From assembly GCF_038502225.1 (NCBI RefSeq), contig NW_027195515.1, forward strand, positions 109,519 to 173,518: a stretch of 64,000 nucleotides of DNA, written 5' to 3'. The translations under genes were made by a program, and so were the position numbers. A model generated the notes under the pieces. The model made no database searches. It was not told the DNA's origin and was given only the letters and a program-made list of their open reading frames with translations. Shown here piece by piece: positions 12,396-22,518 of this stretch (position 1 is its first letter; each line of letters begins with the position of its first letter). Source of the DNA: Cherax quadricarinatus (Eukaryota; Arthropoda; Malacostraca; Decapoda; Parastacidae).

Positions 12396-12743
12396 TTTAC
12401 ATGGTCTCCGTGAGAATGTTTACATGGTCTCCGTGAGAATGTTTACATGGTCTCCGTGAGAATGTTTACATGGTCTCCGTGAGAATGTTTACATGGTCTC
12501 CGTGAGAATGTTTACATGGTCTCCGTGAGAATGTTTACATGGTCTCCGTGAGAATGTTTACATGGTCTCCGTGAGAATGTTTACATGGTCTCCGTGAGAA
12601 TGTTTACATGGTCTCCGTGAGAATGTTTACATGGTCTCCGTGAGAATGTTTACATGGTCTCCGTGAGAATGTTTACATGGTCTCCGTGAGAATGTTTACA
12701 TGGTCTCCGTGAGAATGTTTACATGGTCTCCGTGAGAATGTTT
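12396..12743. repeat. 23-bp minisatellite, about 15 identical copies
   Basis: Unit TTT plus ACATGGTCTCCGTGAGAATG, repeated 15 times with no visible change. Such uniformity points to recent amplification. The unit is unrelated by eye to the other 23-bp satellites in the window. Confidence 0.97.
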
Positions 12744-13925
12744 GCCGTCTCCCGATACTCCCTACAAACTGTGCTTAGTTAGAATTCTTTGTATGCTTAC
12801 TACCACTGTCAGTTACATGTATATTTCATACAGGCGTCTCCGGGGACCCAACCAAACATGTTCCCTGCAAATTGACAAGATCGGCAATAGTATACTTCTT
12901 GTTAGTTGGCAAATTTGATGAAAGTATAAATAAAATACGCAATGATAACTGCGAACTGGGCTGGCTTTCTTTTTCATCCGCTGTTGTGTCCTGACAGGTA
13001 TTAATTACCAGCTGTCATCCATCAGCTGGAGTGACTCATCGACGCTTGTGGCCTCTTGTGTGGTGCCCACGATGTAGGGAACCTAGGAACACTCGGGGTC
13101 ATCAGATGTCAGTTCTTGACCGACAACCGATCATCTTGACTGGTGATGAATAGGTGACATGAAGCCTTAATGACCCTCGTATAGTGGACAGTCTTCAGCC
13201 CTCAATCAGAGACATCGGAAGCTCTTTACGACCGTGTTAAATACACAGTGTCAGAATACGGCGGGTGATGGCAGTATTAAATTGAGTCGTTGTATTATGG
13301 TAAATAATATACCTGGAGTATACCTGGAGAGGGTTTCGGGGGTCAACGCCCCCGCGGCCCGGTCTGTGACCAGGCCTGTGACCAAAATAATCCCATGAAC
13401 GCAGACTGTACTTTACACTGTTTATAACGGTGCAGTCAGTCAAAATCGTATCCATGTCTGTCCGACTATCTGTTAGATTGACTAACACTTAAATCTTGGC
13501 TGTGACAGTCTTGTATAATAAGGGACCAGGAATAATAAAGAATCAAGTCTTCAGTGACTGCAGGACTGAGACTCCGGGAAGATGGACTCTGGATGACATC
13601 CTGCCACCTGACTGTACAACAGCGTGATGACCATCAAGAAGTGAGTACTGCTTCATAAGAATGATTAAGACTTCAGAGGAAGAAGAATTCAGAACATTCA
13701 GCCAGTATACACAGTAGACAGAACTCTCCATCCATTAACAATGTTGTACCTCGCACAACCTGGATGGGTTTTAATACGAAGTTCACCTAGACCAACGTAT
13801 ATTCTATATTTAGTTGCTAATTGAGTTTGAAGTCTATCGACTACAAAAAGGTTACTCTGGCTAACAATGGTTTTAGTTTACGTTTAAGTACAAGGGTTTC
13901 TACCTAATTTTGGGACGCTGAATGT
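12744..13925. other. mostly single-copy sequence, no supported gene
   Basis: About 1.2 kb without tandem structure. It holds one decapod-type dispersed repeat fragment (13309-13379) and two weak exon-like spots, after an acceptor-like CTGACAG at about 12991-12997 and before a GTGAGT donor at about 13641. Both have a splice-like signal, but their phase does not join cleanly to the exon at 15150. If the gene below is real, this is probably intron. Confidence 0.5.
13309..13379. repeat. dispersed decapod repeat fragment
   Basis: Contains TACCTGGAGAGGGTTTCGGG followed by GTCAACGCCCCCGCGGCCCGG and a CCAGGCC end. I recognise this GC-rich block from decapod genomic DNA, where it is very common. Identification is from memory and not searched here. 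Confidence 0.6.
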
Positions 13926-14703
13926 GTGCAGAAAACGAATATCTGGATTAATATAAACCAAACTAACCAACCAAACTAACCAACCAAACTAACCAACCAA
14001 ACTAACCAACCAAACTAACCAACCAAACTAACCAACCAAACTAACCAACCAAACTAACCAACCAAACTAACCAACCAAACTAACCAACCAAACTAACCAA
14101 CCAAACTAACCAACCAAACTAACCAACCAAACTAACCAACCAAACTAACCAACCAAACTAACCAACCAAACTAACCAACCAAACTAACCAACCAAACTAA
14201 CCAACCAAACTAACCAACCAAACTAACCAACCAAACTAACCAACCAAATTAACAACACTGAACCAACAAAAGTAATACAAAGTACCTCATAAAAACTAAC
14301 AATGACAAAATTTATTTCACTAAGGCATACATACTGTGCAAGACAATCACAGGGAGAGTTGAATGATAACTCTAGGCCTTTCATGTTGCAACCAACACAC
14401 CATCAGGAGCGTGCAGTGTTGCAGGAATGAGTAGGTTCGAACTCGAACCGTTCCCGTCAATGAATCTGCCTTGACTTCTTGCTTATTTTTGCAACATTAC
14501 AAACCCCTGATAATGTTTATTGCAACACGAGAGGACTAGAGCTATAATTCAACTCCCCCTGTGATTGTTTTGCATAGTATACTTTACTGAAAAAAAGTTT
14601 GTCATTGTTAGTTAATAAGAGCTGGTTTGCATTACGTTTGTTTGTTCAGTGTTGTTAGTTTGGTTGGTTAGTTTAAATTAGTTCAGATGAACATTTTCTG
14701 CAC
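13926..14703. mobile_element. inverted-repeat (MITE/foldback-like) element
   Basis: The left arm (13926 to about 14431) and right arm (about 14481-14703) are imperfect inverted complements around a loop at 14432-14480. Matching landmarks include GTGCAGAAAA at the left outer end with TTTTCTGCAC at the right, AACAACACTGAAC with GTTCAGTGTTGTT, and ACTAACAATGACAAA with TTTGTCATTGTTAGT. The left arm is longer because it contains a 13-bp tandem array missing from the right arm. The loop has GGTTCGAACTC, close to a pol III B box. No transposase is present. Superfamily unknown. Confidence 0.72.
13956..14252. repeat. 13-bp array (CAAACTAACCAAC)n
   Basis: About 22 near-identical copies of CAAACTAACCAAC. 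The same motif occurs once at the matching place in the right arm of the surrounding inverted-repeat element (GTTAGTTTGGTTGGTTAG near 14654-14671), so the array appears to have expanded from one arm. Confidence 0.95.
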
Positions 14704-14795
14704 ATCAACAGTAAATACATCGACGTTTATAAATAATTCAGGTGGAAAACTAATTATAAAATAAATAAGTTTTTAATTTGTCATATAAGAGAAAT

Positions 14796-14995
14796 AAATG
14801 GTATAAAATACCGACACAATGGAAATATAAACACTTAAGGAGCATAATGTGGTCCATTATTGACAACGTTTCGCCCACACAATAGACTTTATCAGATAAC
14901 AAACAGATCTGTTTGTGATTTGATAAAGTCTACTATGTGGGCGAAACGTTGTCAATAAAGGATCACATTATACTCCTTAAGTGTTTATATTTCCA
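14796..14995. mobile_element. Penelope-type foldback, second copy
   Basis: Inverted arms about 14813-14897 and 14917-14998 meet near 14905. Flanking direct repeats of 18 bp with 3 differences (14778-14795 and 14996-15013) look like an aged target duplication. The left end AAATGGTATAAAATACCGAC matches the ends of the cassettes at 733 and 61936. The arms carry GGGCGAAACGTTGTCAATAAAG on the plus strand and its complement on the other side. The hammerhead-like box here is degenerate (TGATAAAGT in place of CTGANGA). Confidence 0.7.
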
Positions 14996-15149
14996 TTGTC
15001 ATATGAGAGGGATTTCAATTACTAGAAGTGTGGAGGAGCCGCCATGTATTATGTCGCAGACAACCGTCTCCTCTGTCACTATATTGTTGTATGTTTATTA
15101 TCAGTTTAAGTTGGTTTATATTGACAGTTTTCTTGTCGTTGTGTGACAG

Positions 15150-15359
15150 AGTGCTTCCTGTACCCCGTGGAAGCTGGTACCACGAGTCCCAAGTTTCCTC
15201 TCAACCCCAGTGGTGACACCATCATCACCATCAACAACATCTACAACAACAACTCCTGGTTCTACGTCACAACTGATGAAGGTGATCATGTAGCACAAGT
15301 GTTGCTTGCTGACATAACTCCACCATGGGACATAAGTCCTCTCTTCCACTGTAATAAAG
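15150..15359 (+). CDS. candidate coding exon (unrecognised, secreted/extracellular-looking protein)
   Basis: A 210-bp open segment lies between a 3' splice site (TTTTCTTGTCGTTGTGTGACAG, ending at 15149) and a 5' splice site (AAAG/GTAATG, GT at 15360). It is phase 1 at both ends. The translation starts at the E/CFLYPVEAGTT region and ends ...LFHCNK. It has a cysteine near each end and one N-glycosylation sequon (NNS), with a normal amino-acid mix unlike the low-complexity frames around it. Codon ends and GC content (about 50%) contrast with AT-rich flanks. The phase-1 end joins cleanly to the exon at 46360: the split codon is G|GT, Gly. I do not recognise the family; symmetric phase-1 exons are common in modular extracellular proteins. 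It is a fragment, with no start or stop codon in the window. A relic exon is the alternative. Confidence 0.6.
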
Positions 15360-15456
15360 GTAATGATTTGTTTATAATTAATACCTCACAACAAATTCAT
15401 AGTTGATCACTTGAATGTACCAAACAAAATTATTTTTAAATTATCTGTTGTCATTA

Positions 15457-15765
<309 letters not shown>

Positions 15766-15770
<5 letters not shown>

Positions 15771-15925
15771 TAGATTTACTTTAAGCGCTAAATCAGCTGG
15801 GGTAATACCGCGCTTGGGGGGAAAAGAAGGTAATGAGGTTGGATCCAAGGAAGGAGAGAATAGATCCAATTCCATGGATCAAGAGCCTCTCGTCGGCATC
15901 AAGAAAGCTACCTTGATGGAAGAAA
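15766..15925. repeat. dispersed decapod repeat fragment
   Basis: Follows the (ATT)n tract: GCGCTAAATCAGCTGGGGTA, a G-run, then GATCCAATTCCATGGATCAAG and GAGCCTCTCGTCGGCATCAAG. I recognise the order microsatellite, then GATCCAATTCC...GGATCAAGAGCC, from decapod repeats. Not searched here. Confidence 0.55.
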
Positions 15926-16150
15926 AACTACCATGAACATTATTGTTCATTAACAATGATATTGCTGGGTCTTGTGTTCATAATGTTCACATTAAGTCAG
16001 TCTTCATTCACTGTTACTTTAACATTTATCTAACATAAGTCCAGCAAGTTAACATTGTTAACATATTAAAATTAATACCACTTTCTTTATTGTGTTTCTT
16101 GGTTAAGTCTCAGACGTTTCTCACAACCATGAGTGTTTGTCTTAGTTTTC
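15926..16150. other. AT-rich single-copy spacer
   Basis: No open frame or repeat recognised. Probably intronic. Confidence 0.5.
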
Positions 16151-19100
16151 TGGGACCTGGGCAGGGATGGGTCCTGAACCTGGGCAGGGATGGGTCCTGA
16201 ACCTGGTCAGGCATGGGTCTTGAACCTGGTCAGGCATGGGTCCTGAACCTGGTCAGGCATGGGTCCTGAACCTGGTCAGGCATGGATCCTGAACCTGGTC
16301 AGGCATGGGCCCTGAACCTGGTCAGACATGGGTCCTGAACCTGGGCAGGGATGGGTCCTGAACCTATGCAGGGATGGGTCCTTAACCTGGTCAAACATGG
16401 GTCCTGAACCTGGTCAGGAATGGGTCCTGAACCTGGTCAGGCATAGGTCCTGAATCTGGTCAAGCATGAGTCCTGAACCTGGTCAGGCATGGGTCCTGAA
16501 CCTGGTCAGGAATGGGTCCTGAACCTGGTCATGCATGGGTCCTGAACCTGGGCAGGGATGGGTACTGAACCTGGTCAGGCATGGGTCCTGAACCTGGTCA
16601 GGCATGAGTCCTAAGCCTGGTCAGGCATGGGTCCTGAACCCGGTCAGGCATGGGTCCTGAAACTGGTCAGGCATGGTTCCTGAACCTGGGCAGGGATGGG
16701 TTCTGAACCTGGGCAGGGATGGGTCCTGAACCTGGTCAGGCATGGGTCCTGAACCTGGGCAGGGATGGGTCCTGAACATGGGAAGGCATGGGTCCTGAAC
16801 CTGGGCAGGGATGGGTCCTGAACCTGGGCAGGCATAGGTCCTGAACCTGGTTAGGCATGGCTCCTGAACCGAGGCAGGCATGGATTCTGAATCTTGGCAG
16901 GCATGAGTCCTGAAACTGGGTAGGCATGAGTCCTGGACCTTGGCAAGCTTGGGTCCTGCACCTAGGCAGGCATGGGTTCTCAACATGGGCAGGCATGAAA
17001 CTTGAACCTGGGAAGGCATGGGTCCTGAACCTGGGCAGGCATTAGACCTGAACCTGGGAAGGCATGGGTCCTGAACCTGGGCAGGCATGGGTCCTGAACC
17101 TGGTCAGGCATGGGTTCTGAACCAGGGAAGGCATGGGTCCGGAACCTGGTCAGGCATGGGTCCTGAATCTGGGCGGGTATGGGTCCTGAACCTAGGCAGA
17201 CATGGGTTCTGAACCTGGGCACGCATGGAAACTAAACCTGGGCAAGCATGGGTCCTTAACCAGAGCTGGCATGGTTTCTGAATCTGGGAAGGCATGGTCC
17301 TAAACTTGGGCGGGCATGGGTCTTGAACCTGGGCAGGCATGGGGCCTGAACCTGATGGGGCATGGGTCCTGGAGGTGGGGATGCATGGGTCCTGAGCCTT
17401 GGCAGGAATGGGTCCTGAATCTGGACAGGCATGGGTCCTGAACTTGGGCAGGCTAGGTTCCTGTAACTGGACAGAGATGGGTTCTAAACCTGGAAAGGTA
17501 TGGGTATTGAGACTGGGCAGCCATGGGTCCTGAACCTGGGTAGGCATAGGTCCTGAACCTGGGTAGTAATTGGTTCTAAGCCTGGGCAGGCATGGGTCCT
17601 GAACCTGGGCAGGCCTGGGTCCCGGACCAAGGAAGGCATTGGTATTGAACCTGGGCAGGCATGAGTCCTGAACCTGAGCAGGCATGGTTCGTGAATCTGG
17701 GCAGGGATGTTCCTGAACCTGATCATGCTAGTGTCCTGAATTTAGGCAAGCATGGGTCCTCAACCTGGGCAAGAATGGGGTCTGAACCTGGGGAGGCATG
17801 GGTTCTGAATCTGGGCAGGCATGGGTCCTGAACCTGGGCAGGCATGGGTCCTAAACCTGGGCAGGCATGGGTCCTCAACTTGGGCAGGCATGGGTCCTGA
17901 ACCTGGGCAGGGATGAGTCCTGAACCTGGTCAGGCATGGGTCCTGAATCTGGTCAGGCATGGGTCCTGAACCTGGTCAGACATGGGTCCTAAACCTGGGC
18001 AGGCATGGGTCCTGAACCTGGTCAGGCATGGGTCCTGAACCTGGTCAGGCATGGGTCCTGAACCTGGGCAGGGATGGGTCCTGAACCTGGTCAGGCATGG
18101 GTCTTGAACCTGGTCAGGCATGGGTCCTGAACCTGGTCAGGCATGGGTCCTGAACCTGGTCAGGCATGGATCCTGAACCTGGTCAGGCATGGGTCCTCAA
18201 CCTGGTCAGGCATGGGTCCTGAACCTGGGCAGGCATGGGTCCTGAACCTGGGCAGGGATGGGTCCTGAACCTATGCAGGGATGGGTCCCTAACCTGGTCA
18301 GGCATGGGTCCTGAACCTGGTCAGGAATGGGTCCTGAACCTGGTCAGGCATAGGTCCAGAATCTGGTCAAGCATGAGTCCTGAACCTGGTTAGGCATGGG
18401 TCCTGAACCTGGTCAGGCATGGGTCCTGAACCTGGTCAGGAATGGGTCCTGAACCTGGTCAGACATGGGTCCTGAACCTGTGCAGGGATTGGTCCTGAAC
18501 CTGGTCAGGCATGGGTCCTGAACCTGGTCAGGCTTGGGTCCTGAACCTGGTCAGGCATGGGTCCTGAACCTGGTCAGGCATGGGTCCTGAAACTGGTCAG
18601 GCATGGTTCCTGAACCTGGGCAGGGATGGGTTCTGAACCTGGGCAGGGATGGGTCCTGAACCTGGTCAGGCTTGGGTCCTGAACCTGGGCAGGGATGGTT
18701 CCTGAACCTGGGAAGGCATGGGTCCTGAACCTGGGCAGGGATGGGTCCTGAACCAGGGCAGGGATGGGTCCTGAACCTGGGCAGGGATGGGTCCTGAACC
18801 TGGGAAGGCATGGGTCCTGAACTTGGGCAGGCATGGGTCCTGAACCTGGGCAGGGATGAGTCCTGAACCTGGTCAGGCATGGGTCCTGAATCTGGTCAGG
18901 CATGGGTCCTGAACCTGGTCAGACATGGGTCCTAAACCTGGGCAGGCATGGGTCCTGAACCTGGTCAGGCATGGGTCCTGAACCTGGTCAGGCATGGGTC
19001 CTGAACCTGGGCAGGGATGGGTCCTGAACCTGGTCAGGCATGGGTCTTGAACCTGGTCAGGCATGGGTCCTGAACCTGGTCAGGCATGGGTCCTGAACCT

Positions 19101-20763
19101 GGTCAGGCATGGATCCTGAACCTGGTCAGGCATGGGTCCTCAACCTGGTCAGGCATGGGTCCTGAACCTGGGCAGGCATGGGTCCTGAACCTGGGCAGGG
19201 ATGGGTCCTGAACCTATGCAGGGATGGGTCCCTAACCTGGTCAGGCATGGGTCCTGAACCTGGTCAGGAATGGGTCCTGAACCTGGTCAGGCATAGGTCC
19301 AGAATCTGGTCAAGCATGAGTCCTGAACCTGGTTAGGCATGGGTCCTGAACCTGGTCAGGCATGGGTCCTGAACCTGGTCAGGAATGGGTCCTGAACCTG
19401 GTCAGACATGGGTCCTGAACCTGTGCAGGGATTGGTCCTGAACCTGGTCAGGCATGGGTCCTGAACCTGGTCAGGCATGGGTCCTGAACCTGGTCAGGCA
19501 TGGGTCCTGAACCTGGTCAGGCATGGGTCCTGAAACTGGTCAGGCATGGTTCCTGAACCTGGGCAGGGATGGGTTCTGAACCTGGGCAGGGATGGGTCCT
19601 GAACCTGGTCAGGCTTGGGTCCTGAACCTGGGCAGGGATGGTTCCTGAACCTGGGAAGGCATGGGTCCTGAACCTGGGCAGGGATGGGTCCTGAACCAGG
19701 GCAGGGATGGGTCCTGAACCTGGGCAGGGATGGGTCCTGAACCTGGGAAGGCATGGGTCCTGAACCTGGGAAGGCATGGGTCCTGAACCTGGGCAGGGAT
19801 GGGTTCTGAACCTAGGCTGGCATGGGTTCTGAACCTGGTCAGGCATGGGTCCTGAACCTGGGCAGGCATGGGTCCCGAACCTGGGCAGGGATGGGTTCTG
19901 AACCTGGGCAGGCATGGGTTCTGAACCTGGTCAGGCATGGGTCATGAACCTGGTCAGGCATGGGTCCTGAACCTGGTCAGGCATGGGTCCTGAAGCTGGG
20001 CAGGGATGGGTTCTGAACCTGGGAAGGGATGGGTCCTGAACCTGGTCAAGCATGGGTCCTGAACCTGGGCAAGGATGGGTCCAGAACCTGGGAAGGCATG
20101 GGTCCTGAACCCTTGCAGGGATGGGTCCTGAACCTGGGAAGGCATGAGTTCTGAACCTTGGAAGGCATGGGTCCTGAACCTGGTCAGGCATGGGTCCTGA
20201 ACCTGGGAAGGCATGGGTTCTGAACCTGGTCAGGCATGGGCCCTGAACCTGGTCAGGCATGGGTCCTGAACCTGGTCAGGCATGGGTCCTGAACCTGGGA
20301 GGGCATGGGTCCTGAACCTGGGCAGGGATGGGTCCTGAACCTGGGAAGGCATGAGTCCTGAACCTTGGAAGGCATGGGTCCTGAACCTGGTCAGTCATGG
20401 GTCCTGAACCTGGGCAGGCATGGGTTCTGAACCTGGTCAGGCATGGGTCCTGAACCTGGTCAGGCATGGGTCCTGAACCTGGGAAGGCATGGGTCCTGAA
20501 CTGGGGCAGGGATGGGTCCTGAACCTGGGAAGGCATGGGTCCTTAACCTGGGCAGGGATGGGTCCTGAACCTGGGAAGGCATGGGTCCTGAACCTGGGAA
20601 GGCATGGGTCCTGAACCTGGGAAGGGATGGGTCCTGAACCTAGGCAGGCATGGGTTCTGAACCTGCTCAGGCATCGGTCCTGAACCTGGGCAGGCATGGG
20701 TCCCGAACCTGGTCAGGGATGGGTTCTGAACCTGGGCAGGCATGGGTTCTGAACCTGGGCAGG
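16151..20763. repeat. 23-bp satellite A, left of the Gypsy insertion
   Basis: About 200 copies of a 23-bp unit with core GGGTCCTGAACCTGGGCAGG. Common variants change GGGCAGG to GGTCAGG or GGGAAGG. A 41-monomer (943-bp) block beginning at 17911 is repeated at 18854. The array stops at CAGG (20760-20763), the target-site copy of the Gypsy element, and resumes in phase after it. Because 23 is not a multiple of 3 and the minus strand of the monomer lacks stops, all three minus frames stay open for long stretches; these are not proteins. Confidence 0.97.
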
Positions 20764-21049
20764 TATCATGTGGGTTTCGAACACGTGGATAGGGTAAAGT
20801 AATACTACTCACGTAGGCTGGTAGTACGTATATTACGGATAATGTGGGTAGCGCTAAACAGCCGGTCTGCCTCCTTGCTCACTCTCGTATAACTGACTGG
20901 CCGCCCACAGTACCCATAAGTGAGGGGGGTCTTTGAATACTGCTGTGGTCAGCACAATATGAATACAGACAGTGACTCAGGCAGAGACGGTTGGTAGTGA
21001 GTCATCTACTGGTACACTGGTTACTGGTAACTGGTTACTACTACTGAGA
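20764..21049 (-). repeat. Gypsy 3' LTR
   Basis: 286 bp, nearly identical to 29074-29355, including the shared TATCATGTGG edge and the ACTACTACTGAGA edge. It lacks the usual TG...CA ends as I have placed the borders; the borders are set by the CAGG duplication and by where the two copies stop matching. Confidence 0.88.
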
Positions 21050-21390
21050 GCTCGGCGACGCTAACGTATGTCGTCCCGACATACAACTAATACAAACTAG
21101 AGATGGCAGGTGTACGGCTTGGGCTGATTCTATACAATGTCAAAGTACACAACAATTGAACATTATAACATACATAAGTAGAACATTGGAATGGAAGCTT
21201 ACGTAACTGAAACTGTAATGCAATACAAGGTATAATATAGCACAACTCATCGAATGAAACTCAACGTTGGGATTACACAGAAAGGCAGATTCGGTGCACT
21301 CAAATCTAGACTGTTAACTCTCAGAACTCGAAGAGAACGTGAACACAAAAAAAAAATTCTTGAATACTGATAAGTTGATACTGTAATTAT
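21050..21390 (-). other. Gypsy 3' untranslated region
   Basis: Lies between the pol stop codon and the 3' LTR. No clear polypurine tract sits directly against the LTR; the nearest purine-rich or homopolymer stretch is the A-run at about 21349-21357. A small hairpin, GTATGTCG/CGACATAC, is at 21067-21085. Confidence 0.6.
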
Positions 21391-22518
21391 TCATCTATAC
21401 AGGTTATTTACATTTAACCCCAACTCTGCTAGGGTAAGATTGACATATGCAGAATGAGTGTCATCTCTGGGAGGATCAAACTCTGTTGCATTGGCTAACT
21501 CATGCTGTATTTGAGGCAAATCTGAATTGGAAGTAACAAATGATACTTGGGGATTTCTCAATACCTGTCGTGTACGTTGGGAATAACGACATTCAGGTTG
21601 ATCGTCTGACTGAGTATCAGAGGAAGAGAGTACAGGATCAGGAGGATTGTTAGAGTCTGTCACATTAGTCTGGGTTGGAACATCATTATCATCACATACT
21701 AACTTCATATGATCTAAATGCGATTCTTTATACTGACCAGTACTAATCTCTCTAACCTTATACTTATTACCAGTGATATGTTCAACTACTCGATAAGGAC
21801 CAACAAACTTTTGATCAAGCTTTGGCACTGCAGACGTTTTGTTAAAGTTAGTCAGCATAACTCTCGAACCTACTTTGATTTTGGATGGCTTTGCTCGAGT
21901 GTTTGCGACTCTTGTAAATTCTGCTGTTGATTTATGAAGTGTTTCATGGATTCTTCTAAAAACACTTTGAGCTAAGCTGGTACGAGTTGCTATGAAATCA
22001 TCAGGGTTGTAATTTGGTTTCGGATTAGAATATAACAACTCATAAGGCAAACGTTTATCTACACCGTACAATGCATAATGTGGAGTGACACCTATAGAAA
22101 CATTGTAAGCAGAATTTATAGCACACTGCACATCAGGTATAACTTCATCCCAAGTTTCACTGTTGGGATTGATAGTGGCTCTCAAGACATCAAGTACTTT
22201 CTTATTGGTTCGTTCCGCTAACCCATTGCTGGCAGGATGATGAGGAACAATGGTGGATTTAGAGATCTTGTACAAGGTGCACAAATTTTCAAGAATCTCA
22301 TTACAGAATTCACCTCCATTATCTGTTATTAGGGACTTAGGGGTGGTATGCCTGCAGATAATGCGTTCTTTAAACGCTTTAGCTACTGTCTCGGCAGTCT
22401 TATTTGCAATAGGAACTAACTCACAATATCTGGTGAAATGGTCTACCATAACACACAGATGTTTGTTGCCTTGGAGGGAACATTGGAAATTAGTTAACAA
22501 ATCTAGCGCAACTCTTTC
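21391..22518 (-). pseudogene. Gypsy integrase core and C-terminal part of pol
   Basis: In the same frame as the upstream pol segment but cut off from it by the TGA at 22519-22521. It contains the retroviral-type integrase core: an Asp in the VALDLL stretch just after the stop, the second Asp in LITDNGGEF and the Glu in NGLAERTNKKV, 35 residues later (DD35E). Further on comes a GPY/F module (KFVGPYRVVEHITGNKYKV) and an acidic Pro/Ser-rich tail. Integrase inserts the element's cDNA into the genome. I see no chromodomain. There is no natural ATG at the start, which is expected because this is the downstream part of one polyprotein. Confidence 0.9.

Noticed and set aside
12396..12743. CRISPR-like array
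   Set aside because: Copies are contiguous with no spacers, and the DNA is eukaryotic.
13543..13731. 62-codon minus frame
   Set aside because: Short, no start context or recognised motif, in likely intronic sequence.
16621..20812. Many minus-strand open frames of 63-193 codons with MPAQVQDPCLPRFRTHACPG-like repeats
   Set aside because: They are the 23-bp monomer read in three frames. There is no signal peptide, splice site or non-repeat domain, and overlapping frames are equally open.
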